Of a DNA stretch of 43,127 nucleotides, positions 16,441 through 24,477 are shown one piece after another (position 1 is the first letter of the stretch; each line of letters starts with the position of its first letter). The notes beneath the pieces are model-generated. The model saw only the letters and a program-made list of their open reading frames with translations. It had not been told where the DNA came from and did no database searches. The stretch covers positions 1 through 43,127 of the forward strand of contig NZ_CADIKL010000057.1 in NCBI RefSeq assembly GCF_902859945.1, given 5' to 3'. The position numbers were made by a program, and so were the translations under genes. This DNA comes from Paraburkholderia caffeinitolerans (lineage in GTDB: Bacteria; Pseudomonadota; Gammaproteobacteria; Burkholderiales; Burkholderiaceae).

Positions 16441-16650
16441 CCGGCACGCCTTCGACTTCGGAATGCACGATGCCAACGGTCAGGATGAGGTCTGTGTTGT
16501 GCACAATGGCCTCGCAGATTCGTCCGATTGCACGGGCGATCCCGTAGTGCGTCGCGCCCTTGCCCCTTGATGAGTTTGGCCGCCTCGTGCACGGAGCGCA
16601 GGAACAGATCGCGGCTGCCGGGTCCGAACACCTTGCCGCAGGTGACGCAT
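16441..16650 (-). pseudogene. L-lactate/malate dehydrogenase fragment with frameshift
   Basis: Two minus-strand frames together give RDLFLRSVHEAAKLIKG and GKGATHYGIARAIGRICEAI followed by NTDLILTVGIVHSEVEGV, which is the helix and strand near the C-terminus of lactate dehydrogenases (E-A-A...I-x-x-K-G-A-T-x-Y-x-I-A...R-I-x-E-A-I). The frame changes at about 16558-16567, where an extra G in a G-rich run breaks AAG-GGC-AAG-GGC. The catalytic and NAD-binding parts are missing. The fragment is fused directly to the symporter remnant at about 16440. Confidence 0.6.
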
Positions 16651-16676
16651 AGAGGTAAGGCGTAAGCGATGTCAGC

Positions 16677-16946
16677 GTGCGCGTGATCAGCGGTGGCAGC
16701 ATCGAGAATCGCGCGCGCTTTGCGCTGGAAGTCGCTGCGGCGATTACCGAAGAGATTGGCGCTGACGTTGAGTCCGGCCTGGCCGATCTCGAATCGTATG
16801 GCCAGATGGTTCTGGCCAACCCCGATTTCGTCGAGCGCCTCAAAACCCACTCGCCGATGAACGAAGTCATGCGCAATGGATTCTTTGGAGGCGCGGCGGT
16901 GGGGTATTCGGACTATCCGACGCTGCGCGTAGCGCAGGGTGTTTGA
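16677..16946 (+). pseudogene. Old-yellow-enzyme (NemA-like) fragment with internal deletion
   Basis: The plus-strand frame encodes GGSIENRARFALEVAAAITE, matching the FMN-barrel segment 'YGGSxENRxRFxLEV' of OYE reductases, and then jumps to YGQMVLANPDFVERLKTHSP and the closing GYSDYPTL, the last ~45 residues of the family. About 100 residues between the two, including part of the FMN phosphate site, are missing, and the N-terminal half is absent. It is therefore a remnant. Confidence 0.65.
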
Positions 16947-16958
16947 GGACTTCGATCA

Positions 16959-17384
16959 CTACTTCGAGATCTCCAGGTTCCAGCTTGGAGATCCCTGGAG
17001 CGATCTAAGGGTATACGAACCATCATCGGACTTAACCACTGGCCTGCACCAATCCGCGGTCTTTGTCGGCCATTCGATGTGTGCGCAGAATTTCCCGTCG
17101 TCTGAAATCTTCCAGGTACCGGTTCCGGCCGCGTGGTGATGTTTGCTATTGACCTCAGGACCGTTATTCCAGCTTGCCGACAACGTTCCGTCCGACTCAT
17201 TTTTCCAACGGGCGCTGTTGCCATTAGCGTAGGTCACAACGACAGTGGCTCCCGGAAGAATCTGTTTAAGCTCATCTGCCGAAAGGTCGCTTGAATTTTC
17301 CGCGAATGCCGCAGTTCCCGCAGTTCCTGCAGTTCCAATTGCCAGCAGCGCGAACGCCAGCGACGTCGAACGATAGCGTTTCAT
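16959..17384 (-). CDS. Exported small protein, DUF995-like
   Basis: 141 residues with a clear signal peptide (basic start, hydrophobic core, predicted cleavage after AFA at residue 28). The mature part contains LSADELKQILPGATV, a GTWKISDDGKFC strand pair and DWCRPV, then a G-S-Y-T-L end; this pattern and the two cysteines resemble DUF995 periplasmic proteins, although I rate the match as moderate. The signal region includes GTAGTAGTA, encoded by a nearly perfect 9-base tandem repeat at about 17310-17338 that could slip. No partner gene was identified. Confidence 0.6.
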   Translation of the reverse strand: MKRYRSTSLAFALLAIGTAGTAGTAAFAENSSDLSADELKQILPGATVVVTYANGNSARWKNESDGTLSASWNNGPEVNSKHHHAAGTGTWKISDDGKFCAHIEWPTKTADWCRPVVKSDDGSYTLRSLQGSPSWNLEISK

Positions 17385-17549
17385 GGTCGGAAGTCAGTTG
17401 ATGTAGTGCTGATTAGCCATTGATAGCACGGCGTCGCCGCCAGTAAAGGAGGAACCGCGTCCCCAGTGTGTTGTGGCACACCAAGCGATACTTATCGTGA
17501 CGAGTCGTGCAAACTATGAGCGACGATGCAGACGCCGTGGAGGTTGCCG

Positions 17550-17942
17550 ATGGGATCCGATGAACGCGCTATTCGTGACGTACACGCAACCTGGATTGAG
17601 GCAGTCAACGCCGGCGATCTGGTTCGCTTGCTCACCTTGATGACGGACGATGCCGTGTTTCTGATTCCGGGCCGAGCGCCGGTCGGCCGGGATGGATTTC
17701 CTTCCGGCTTTGCGGCCGCCCATCAGCAATCCCGTATCCGTTGCATCAGCGAGCTGGAAGAGGTCGTGATCGTCGGCGAAGTCGCCTATACCCGGTGCCG
17801 GGACTCGCTATCCGTGACTCCGCGCGCTGGCGGAGAAGCAACGGAGCTGGCCGGTCATCGGATCACCGTCTACCGCAAACAGCCCGACGGCCGCTGGCTT
17901 CTGGCCCGCGACGCCAACACGCTGTCCCCGGTGGCAAGTTGA
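17550..17942 (+). CDS. SnoaL/DUF4440-like NTF2-fold protein
   Basis: 130 residues; the ATG at 17550 has GGAGG eight bases upstream. The sequence follows the small alpha+beta-barrel pattern of SnoaL-like/SgcJ-EcaC family proteins: an N-terminal helix (AIRDVHATWIEAVNAGDLVRL), the strand pair LMTDDAVFLIPGRAPVGRDG, then EEVVIVGEVAYTRCRDSLSV and the final HRITVYRKQPDGRWLLARDA. Members bind small hydrophobic ligands or act as isomerases and cyclases; substrate cannot be predicted. It stands alone with convergent and divergent unrelated neighbours. Confidence 0.8.
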   Translation: MGSDERAIRDVHATWIEAVNAGDLVRLLTLMTDDAVFLIPGRAPVGRDGFPSGFAAAHQQSRIRCISELEEVVIVGEVAYTRCRDSLSVTPRAGGEATELAGHRITVYRKQPDGRWLLARDANTLSPVAS

Positions 17943-17982
17943 GGTCGTGAAGTGACTTTCGTCGGCGGTCGAGCTTCCTGGT

Positions 17983-18552
17983 CTAGGGATGAATGGTTTC
18001 GCCGCGATTCAGCATGCCGATGAACTCCTCGATCTTGCGCGCTCGTGTGGCGGGTTTTTTGGCGTTCTGTATCCGAAACAGGATGGCGTAGCGGTTTCGG
18101 CTGTTCAGCGTCGCAAAGAAAGCGCTGGCCTTGGGGTTGGCATCCAGTGCGGCTTGCAGGTCGTCCGGGACGACTGAGTTGCTGGCCGACGTATAGGCAG
18201 CCTCCCAGCGGCCATCTTCCTTGGCTTTTTCGATTTCCCGCAGGCCCGAAGGAAGCATTCTGCCTGCGGCGATCAGCGCTTCGGCCCGGTCTTTATTGAG
18301 CTTGGACCAGATGCTTTTTGCAGAGCGCCGAGTGAAGCGTTGCAACCAGTATTCTTCACTTTCCGCCTGTTTTTGACCGTCGATCCAGCCATGACAAAGG
18401 GCGCTTTCCAACGCTTGTTCGTAAGTCAAGGTTTGCTTACCGGCGCCCTTTCTGGCAAGGCGCAGCCAGATCCCGGTCGAGGTGCCGCCGTTTTGCGTCA
18501 ACCAGTTTTCCCATTCGTTCTGGTTAAGAAAGGTCAGACGAGATTCGGTCAT
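17983..18552 (-). CDS. YdeI/OmdA-family protein
   Basis: 189 residues with the hallmarks of the YdeI/OmpD-associated family: an N-terminal WLTQNGGTSTGIWLRLARKG, the central ALCHGWIDGQKQAESEEYW and RFTRRSAKSIWSKLN blocks, and a C-terminal helical domain ending IQNAKKPATRARKIEEFI. E. coli YdeI has been linked to resistance to polymyxin and bacteriocins; the biochemical role is unknown. Cytoplasmic by sequence. It is convergent with the SnoaL-like gene; the ATG at 18552 lacks a good ribosome site but agrees with the family length. Confidence 0.88.
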   Translation of the reverse strand: MTESRLTFLNQNEWENWLTQNGGTSTGIWLRLARKGAGKQTLTYEQALESALCHGWIDGQKQAESEEYWLQRFTRRSAKSIWSKLNKDRAEALIAAGRMLPSGLREIEKAKEDGRWEAAYTSASNSVVPDDLQAALDANPKASAFFATLNSRNRYAILFRIQNAKKPATRARKIEEFIGMLNRGETIHP

Positions 18553-18668
18553 GGAGGTTTCGGGTGGTTGAATTCATGCAGCGAGATTTTTTCGTTCGCT
18601 GAAACCTCGCGGATTACCGTTTTGCGTGGATTTTTGAATACCTGATTGATTGGCAATTGAGCATGTAT

Positions 18669-21578
18669 TCATCGGCCGGCGTCGCCGACCAGAGCATATG
18701 CGCCCCAGAAATAGGGGTGGCGATAGAGTGGCCCGTCCTTGCCGCTGGCCATGTCGCGCTCCGTGCGCGCGAGCGCGTCGGCCTTCGATTCCGACGAATC
18801 GGCTACATAGGTGCGAAACACCCCAGTTGTCACCTGCGCCGCCGACTGCGATTCGACAGCCCATTGGGTGACGAGAATCGAACGCGCACCCGCCGCAAAA
18901 AATGCGCGCGATAATTCAGACACCGCGTCTTCCGCATTCCCGCTAACGAGCCCGGTATTGCAGGCAGAAAGCACTACCCAGTCGGCGTTGAGCCGCAACG
19001 TCACAATATCGTCCGCAGTGAGAATCGAATCGGCGAGACCGCTTCCCTCGTACGCCATTGCGAGCCCCGACTTGCGCCACCCTGGCACTTCGCCCGCGAC
19101 GATGCCGTGCGTGGCGAACAACACCACGCGATCGTTCGACAAGTCCATCTTCATCGCTTCGGTACGCGATGCTCGAGTCCCCCACACCACACTCTGTTCC
19201 GGCGATCCAAGCGTATTGGCAATCGAACGCGCCTCTGTAAGTGTTTCAGGCAAAGGCATGACACGATGATAGTCAAACGTGCGCGTACCTTGATCGACCG
19301 GGAAGGCGCGCGCGGCTGCACCGTCCGCTCTCCCGGTGCTGTTCGCCGGCTGTTCGCGGCCGTCGAAGCTCGGGTCGGCGAACGCGACGAACGGCTCGGA
19401 CGCGTGCGTCGCTGGATGACTGCGTGCGAACACGAGCGCGGAGGCATTCGGAATGCGCACGGGCGTAGTTGAATTGATCCACCAGTTGGCGTCCTGAAGC
19501 ACTGTCGCCGGTTGTGTGATCAGGATATCGAATGGAATGCTCGCAAGAATGCCGCTCGTGGCGATGTAGACCGTTGTGGCGCCGCGGATCTCGTCCTGTA
19601 TCGGTGCGATCAAGGCTTGGTACAAGCTGGCCGCTGCGTTCAGATCGAAGCCTGCAAGTTCCCCGGGATGCTGCGGCGGGACGCTGGCATCGAATTCGGC
19701 GCGCAGGGCGCGCACCTGTTTCGACAGGGCGGTGCGCGTCGTCGCCAGACGGACCGCCCGGAAGGCGCTCCCAGGATGCACCACGAACGCATAGCTCTCG
19801 TTGCGCCCCGCATAGAAGTCCACATACACCTCGCCCTCGTGCAGTGCCGTGCCGAGCGTGGCGAGCGACGGGATAGCTGGCGACACGAGTTGCCGGTAGA
19901 CGGGATACTGCGACACGATCTGCCGGCGCAGCGTCGCGAGCTTGCCATCGAGAGCCTCGATGGCTTTCGCATCGTGGGTGACATCCGAACTGGCGAGAAA
20001 TTTCCTCGACTCAAACGGCCACGGTCCTTGAGCCTGCTCCAGCTTCATGGCTGCGCGCGCGAGCTCGGCGTGCGCCGTGTTCTGCTCGTAGCGCAGCGCC
20101 TGCTCTTGCTCGACGAGCGCGCGTAGTCCTGGCGTGGATGCCGCAAGGCGCGCTGCGCCGTCGGTCATCGCGCCTTGTGTGGCGTTCATATGGAAAAGCT
20201 CTGCAATCCGAAATGCGAGCACTTGCCCTTGCTGCCCTTCGGTCATCGCGCGGCTCATCGACATCGCGAGTGCGCCGTCCTCGTCGTAGGCGCCGCGCGT
20301 GCTGGAGTCGTTCCATTCGTCTTCGGTGCCGACGATCGGGGTGACATACGCTGCGATGTCCGCCTCGCTCACTGGCGCTGAGGGATCTTCGAGCCGGTAC
20401 AGCATCTGCATTCCAGCCTTGTATTTATAGAACGGACTCTCCGGTCCCTGTCTGCGAAGATCTCCGCTCATCTGGGTCGCAAGCCGCCTTTCGGCGTCCT
20501 TCCAGCGGCCGTGAGCGGCCAGGACCAGTGACTCGAGTTCGTCCATGCCCGGATTTTTCGCTACGACCGGATTGAGGCTCGCCGCAGCCTCCCAGGCGTC
20601 CGCATCCGCCTGATAGTCGCCAATGCGCCCCATCGCCAGGGCCACCATCAGGCGCTGGCGCAGCACGTCCCCCAAAAGCTGCGAGTGCGCAACAGTGTCG
20701 GCCTGCCGGAGGCCCGCAATGGCTGAGTCGATGGCCGTTAGCGCGCCGTCATAGTCGTCGTTGGAGCACAACGCGATGGAGAGCCCTAAATCGATATTCG
20801 CACGTTGCGTGGGGCTGGGCTTGAGGTCAGGTCGGTTGTCGATGTCCCAGCGCACCTCGTTTGCATAACTAAGCGCTTCCGTGCGGCGGTTGTTCTGGAC
20901 CATCAGCCGCATCAACGACCCGAAGGTGTTCAAAATCTCATTGGCTGCGGCACGGTGGCGCTTTTCGCTGAGCGCCGGGTCGTTCAGGTCGCGCCATGCG
21001 AGTTCCACACCTTCCCTGCGCCGTTGGAGCGCAAGGTCATGCCGGTTCAGGGCGCCGCGATCGATTTCCGCCTCCGCGGCAAAGTACGCGTAGGACGGAA
21101 CGTCGGGTAGCGTCTCCAGTTCTTCCGGCGTGGTCTCGCGCGCGAGCGTTTTGGCCTGGTCGATCAGGTGCTGGCTTCGCGAATAGTCGTAGGTCAGCGC
21201 GTAAGCAACGGCCAGGCTGGAGGCCGCCAGCGACCGCCGACCGGCAGGGATCTGCGTGTCATTGACGACTTCCTCGCGAACGCGCATCGAATCGGCGACC
21301 ATGCCGACCCGGAAATAGTCCGAGGCGAGGCTGTCATACAACGCGAAGCGCGCTTCTTTATCCGTTGTATTGCTCATCTGGCGGCGCACAACCTGCTCGC
21401 GTTCGATCACGGCTTGCCGGTCGGAAGATCCGGCCGCCTGCTGTGGCGGTTGCGGTGCAATGGATGACTGAATGTTTTGAGACGTGTTGACCTGCCCACA
21501 GGACATGCCGGGCAAACCAGCCAAAGTCAAAGCGATCAGCGTTATCAAAGAGACGGGATAACGGCAGTACGTTTTCAT
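18669..21578 (-). CDS. Exported TPR-CHAT domain protease
   Basis: 969 residues. A signal peptide (MKTYCRYPVSLITLIALTLA, ending near GMSCGQ) sends it across the inner membrane; the Cys there is not in a canonical lipobox. Residues ~50-600 are helical TPR-like repeats. The C-terminal ~330 residues are a CHAT (caspase-like) domain: FATHG contains the catalytic His (H824) and LSACNTG the catalytic Cys (C873), followed by the family's closing HPYFWGAYALVGD. Both key residues are intact, so peptidase activity is plausible. The gene begins 26 bases after an unknown small gene on the same strand, which may encode a substrate or regulator. Most studied CHAT proteases are cytoplasmic; this one is exported. 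Confidence 0.88.
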   Translation of the reverse strand: MKTYCRYPVSLITLIALTLAGLPGMSCGQVNTSQNIQSSIAPQPPQQAAGSSDRQAVIEREQVVRRQMSNTTDKEARFALYDSLASDYFRVGMVADSMRVREEVVNDTQIPAGRRSLAASSLAVAYALTYDYSRSQHLIDQAKTLARETTPEELETLPDVPSYAYFAAEAEIDRGALNRHDLALQRRREGVELAWRDLNDPALSEKRHRAAANEILNTFGSLMRLMVQNNRRTEALSYANEVRWDIDNRPDLKPSPTQRANIDLGLSIALCSNDDYDGALTAIDSAIAGLRQADTVAHSQLLGDVLRQRLMVALAMGRIGDYQADADAWEAAASLNPVVAKNPGMDELESLVLAAHGRWKDAERRLATQMSGDLRRQGPESPFYKYKAGMQMLYRLEDPSAPVSEADIAAYVTPIVGTEDEWNDSSTRGAYDEDGALAMSMSRAMTEGQQGQVLAFRIAELFHMNATQGAMTDGAARLAASTPGLRALVEQEQALRYEQNTAHAELARAAMKLEQAQGPWPFESRKFLASSDVTHDAKAIEALDGKLATLRRQIVSQYPVYRQLVSPAIPSLATLGTALHEGEVYVDFYAGRNESYAFVVHPGSAFRAVRLATTRTALSKQVRALRAEFDASVPPQHPGELAGFDLNAAASLYQALIAPIQDEIRGATTVYIATSGILASIPFDILITQPATVLQDANWWINSTTPVRIPNASALVFARSHPATHASEPFVAFADPSFDGREQPANSTGRADGAAARAFPVDQGTRTFDYHRVMPLPETLTEARSIANTLGSPEQSVVWGTRASRTEAMKMDLSNDRVVLFATHGIVAGEVPGWRKSGLAMAYEGSGLADSILTADDIVTLRLNADWVVLSACNTGLVSGNAEDAVSELSRAFFAAGARSILVTQWAVESQSAAQVTTGVFRTYVADSSESKADALARTERDMASGKDGPLYRHPYFWGAYALVGDAGR

Positions 21579-21604
21579 GTGGCCTGTCTCCTTATATTTC
21601 TATA

Positions 21605-22186
21605 TCACCAGAGCCTCCATTTTGGATTGGGATTTCCGCGTATGTAGCTTTCGTCCCATTTATCTATTGGAACAATATAGACATCTCGAAGCGCTGCGCT
21701 GGCTATTGAAGACGACGGATCTTTCACCGGTGTGAAAGGGATATAAAGCTGCGCGATATTCGGCGACGGCACCCAAAGCGGCATGTCCCAGGTATTGTCA
21801 CTCTCCTTATCTTCGTCCCCCCTAAAGTCCTTAATTACTCCGGGACCAATGTATGCAATTACGGGGGCTCCAATGCGCGCCTTAACTATCAAGTCGCCTG
21901 ATCCGCCCCATCTCTTCGCAACGGCTCCAAAACGGCGAAACACATCGGCTAAGTTCTCGTTAGCATTTTGAGCAGCCCGGGTAATGGATTCAACGGTTGC
22001 TTCTGTGAACCACCAAGGACTGGAAATGACTTGCTCGTCATTTTGCCGCCTTTTTCTATCAAATCGATGGCCGAGTTTGAAGATCGAAAGCCCGGGTTCA
22101 AGCGCCTCTTTGGAGCGCACGATCATGCCCTCACGCACTTTCCTGCGGTGGTCAGGCGCCTCGGCTAGATGCTCGTTGAGCGACAT
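21605..22186 (-). CDS. Hypothetical protein paired with the CHAT protease
   Basis: 193 residues from the ATG at 22186, which has GGGAGGG upstream; the 56-codon upstream extension is rejected. No signal peptide. Recognisable features are an SPWWFTEATVESI segment, a helical part (NLADVFRRFGAVAKRWGG), then strands (DLIVKARIGAPVIAYIGPG) and a C-terminal strand pair (AQLYIPFTPVKD, RDVYIVPIDKW). The alternation suggests a small alpha+beta enzyme-like or toxin-like domain, but no family is assigned. Twenty-six bases separate it from the CHAT gene, so they form an operon. Base composition is lower in GC than its neighbour. Confidence 0.7.
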   Translation of the reverse strand: MSLNEHLAEAPDHRRKVREGMIVRSKEALEPGLSIFKLGHRFDRKRRQNDEQVISSPWWFTEATVESITRAAQNANENLADVFRRFGAVAKRWGGSGDLIVKARIGAPVIAYIGPGVIKDFRGDEDKESDNTWDMPLWVPSPNIAQLYIPFTPVKDPSSSIASAALRDVYIVPIDKWDESYIRGNPNPKWRLW

Positions 22187-22622
22187 AGTTCTACCCTCCC
22201 ATGCTTGTCTACAGCAACTAGCCGCCGCAAAGCGGAGGTCCAATTTTGGCGTGGTCGACGTGTTTCGTATATAGACATCGCCGCGAAGGGTGTCAAGCAT
22301 TGCACTGGCCCCGTAGAGCCGCTGAAGGCGGCCACAAATTGAACGCATTTTCATCCGGCCTGATCATTCGCGGATGTTAAACATTCTCTTGCTTGAGTGC
22401 TTTACTTTTTCAGTTGAAACAACCGTATCTATCGCTTTGAAAGAAAATAAACTTCTCCAGCGAGGTTTCGTTTAATTCCTTTGTGAATGTGCGCTGACGC
22501 ACATTCAGGATCAAAATTGCATCCACAACGAGCGTGGCAGAAAATATCGTCTTTAAAGAAGGCGAGGCTTTCTTTGGCGCGCGATTTTTAAATTTACGAA
22601 CCTCGAACAATCTGGGGGATTC
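22187..22622. other. AT-rich intergenic region
   Basis: 436 bases between the divergent genes at 22186 and 22623. It is distinctly AT-richer than the rest of the window from about 22360 onward, contains the inverted repeat at 22485-22508, and must carry promoters for both directions. A 73-codon minus-strand frame (22410-22631) exists but has no recognised similarity, and is not called. Confidence 0.5.
22485..22508. repeat. Inverted repeat, 10-bp arms, 4-base loop
   Basis: TGAATGTGCG (22485-22494) and CGCACATTCA (22499-22508) are perfect complements around CTGA. No T-tract follows on either strand, so it is more likely an operator or leader structure than a terminator. It lies 115 bases upstream of the gene at 22623. 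Confidence 0.55.
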
Positions 22623-23474
22623 ATGAGGCATGCAAAGAGAAAAATTTCACCGCTCAGATTTCGCTCGAAAAATCATTTTAAAAAATACATGGGCGTCTCT
22701 TCCGCGTTGCAAATTGTGCAACTGCTGGCAATCGTTGTGGGAGCCGCTTGGACGCTTTTCATTTATCTGTCGTACGGCCGTCAGCTTCAAACTCTAAATG
22801 CTCTTCAGCTAAAAATTTCAAATAATCAAGCGGAAATACAGCTACACGACGCGCAGCAGATCCATGATGTCGATCTTGAGGCAAAAAAAGCAGAACGTAT
22901 TCAACAAATAAAGGATCTTAAAGTCGGCAAGGTAAAAATAACACAAACGCTGGATATATCGTGTGATGGTTTCGGCAAGTACGCCGCCGTTTACCATTAC
23001 GATATCGAAAATATCGCGAAATCGGACGTGGAAGTATCATGGACGCTCATCGAGCGATTTTCTGGCGTTATGGATAAAAAAAGACCTTCCAGTCTCATTG
23101 TTCCGCTCAACGAGCCACCTATATTGGCTATCCCACGTCACACCGATGGAATCATTACATGGACGCTGCAAGGATATTCGGGGGCATATTTTGGCTCGGA
23201 TCGAGCTCGAAAAAGCATCGAGTCTCTGCCAATGTTCAATTTTGACGAATGGGGCCAGGGAACAATGAACCTTCATCCCGGTGAAAAATCTGAAGGCACC
23301 GATCGGCTTGCGGTTTTTGCGAAACCGGGTGATTTCATCGGCGAGGTGCTGAGCATGGAACTCAACGATGGTTTGAATGAGAATGGAGACAACAGGACAC
23401 ACTTGACTGATTGGCGTCAGTTACCCTTCTGCGAACTACCCGTTGCGCGAAGCAACGGCAAACGGAAACGGTAA
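22623..23474 (+). CDS. Membrane-anchored hypothetical protein
   Basis: 283 residues. A basic N-terminus is followed by one transmembrane helix at about residues 28-50 (ALQIVQLLAIVVGAAWTLFI), a helical coiled-coil stretch to ~100 (NNQAEIQLHDAQQIHDVDLE, then Lys/Glu rich), and a beta-rich C-terminal domain (KITQTLDISCDGFGKYAAVY, EPPILAIPRHTDGIITW). The C-terminal domain presumably sits outside the inner membrane. The GGGGGATTC before the ATG is an adequate ribosome site. The gene has clearly lower GC and more AAA/AAT codons than its neighbours, a sign of recent transfer. Function unknown. Confidence 0.7.
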   Translation: MRHAKRKISPLRFRSKNHFKKYMGVSSALQIVQLLAIVVGAAWTLFIYLSYGRQLQTLNALQLKISNNQAEIQLHDAQQIHDVDLEAKKAERIQQIKDLKVGKVKITQTLDISCDGFGKYAAVYHYDIENIAKSDVEVSWTLIERFSGVMDKKRPSSLIVPLNEPPILAIPRHTDGIITWTLQGYSGAYFGSDRARKSIESLPMFNFDEWGQGTMNLHPGEKSEGTDRLAVFAKPGDFIGEVLSMELNDGLNENGDNRTHLTDWRQLPFCELPVARSNGKRKR

Positions 23475-23587
23475 CGAGAAGCCATGACTTTAGATAAAGC
23501 TGCCAGGCGCTGAGTTTTCGAAAATAAGCGTGGGGAGCATCTGACGAACTTCCATGACAGATGACCACTCAATCGAGTACGCGAATA

Positions 23588-23618
23588 CGCGCGGACGACC
23601 ACCTCAACCGTCCGCGCG
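23588..23618. terminator. GC-rich hairpin between convergent genes
   Basis: CGCGCGGACG (23588-23597) pairs with CGTCCGCGCG (23609-23618) around an 11-base loop. It sits 9 bases beyond the stop of the minus-strand hydrolase and 113 bases after the plus-strand gene, a suitable place for a bidirectional stop. There is no clear T-tract on either side, so termination is inferred from position. Confidence 0.4.
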
Positions 23619-23627
23619 CGTAACCGA

Positions 23628-24266
23628 TCAGCTCTTGTCGTACGAGAACTGAATACCAGCCGTGCCACCGGTTTGAATGAACAGATCAATGAACGCCGGA
23701 ACGGTTTCGCTGCGAGCCCAATCACGTTGCAGTTCGCAGAACAGTTGCGCGACGCTAATCATCTTGCCGCCGGCCTGTTCAATACGGCGCAACGCGGCTT
23801 CGTGCGCCGCGACGGATGTGCCGCCCACCGCATCCACGACGACATAAACCTCGTAGCCGGCCTTCAGCGCATCGAGCGCGGGGAACGTCAGGCAGGCTTC
23901 GGTCCAGAGCGCCGTCATGATCAGCTTCTTGCGGCCGGTGGCTTCAACAGCCTGGCGGAATTCGACGTCTTCCCACGAGTTGATGCTCGTGCGATCGTAA
24001 GTCGGATAGTCTCCCAGCACGGCGCGCAGTTGCGGAATCGGCGGCTTGTTCAGGCCCGTCTTCACGTTGACCGTCGAATGGATGATCGGCAACTTGTAGG
24101 CGACTGCGGCCTTGGCGGTGCCCACGATGTTGTTGACCAGCAGTTGGCGATCCATTGACGCGATGGAATTCACCTGGACCGGCTGGTAATCGATAACGAT
24201 GAATGCCGCATTCTGCGGGGTGAGCAGATGATCGTTCGCGGGGTCGCGAATGGGTTCGCTTGCCAT
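23628..24266 (-). CDS. Isochorismatase-like cysteine hydrolase (YcaC type)
   Basis: 212 residues from the ATG at 24266 (GGAG upstream). The fold signature is present: FIVIDYQ with the catalytic Asp (D26) and ALWTEACL with the nucleophilic Cys (C125), plus the second half (DALKAGYEVYVVVDAVGGTS, then HEAALRRIEQAGGKMIS). It resembles YcaC-type amidohydrolases, which cleave amides or act on small acids; the substrate is unknown. It is transcribed divergently from the LysR regulator at 24478, whose putative binding site lies in the shared 211-base gap, so it may be part of the same regulon. Confidence 0.85.
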   Translation of the reverse strand: MASEPIRDPANDHLLTPQNAAFIVIDYQPVQVNSIASMDRQLLVNNIVGTAKAAVAYKLPIIHSTVNVKTGLNKPPIPQLRAVLGDYPTYDRTSINSWEDVEFRQAVEATGRKKLIMTALWTEACLTFPALDALKAGYEVYVVVDAVGGTSVAAHEAALRRIEQAGGKMISVAQLFCELQRDWARSETVPAFIDLFIQTGGTAGIQFSYDKS

Positions 24267-24456
24267 GGTTAGCTCCAGAAACAGTGCAGGAAGTGTTGTG
24301 GGATCCCGAGGGCCGATGCGTGACGCATTGGCTCTGCATGCAAGAGTAATCCTATGCCGGCGATGAACGGGCTTCCAGCCCCGGAAAATGCCGACTGTGT
24401 TCCATGAGAAGAACAACGGCAATCCTTGGCGCCCCATTGCCCTAAGATGTCTTGAT

Positions 24457-24474
24457 TGTCCTGTCAAAGGAACA
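24457..24474. promoter_or_regulatory. Putative LysR operator, copy 1
   Basis: TGTCCTGTCAAAGGAACA, immediately before the LysR start codon. Its reverse complement matches the site at 25432-25449 at 17 of 18 positions. The outer bases form an imperfect dyad (TGTTC...GGACA). Its position suggests autoregulation. Confidence 0.6.
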
Positions 24475-24477
24475 GTC

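Noticed and set aside
21480..21520. Lipobox in the CHAT protein
   Set aside because: The residues before the Cys (GMS) do not fit the canonical L-[AS]-[GA]-C pattern; a plain signal peptide is preferred.
22410..22631. 73-codon minus-strand frame in the AT-rich gap
   Set aside because: It contains a hydrophobic stretch, but it overlaps the start of the plus-strand gene, has no ribosome site and no similarity that I recognise.
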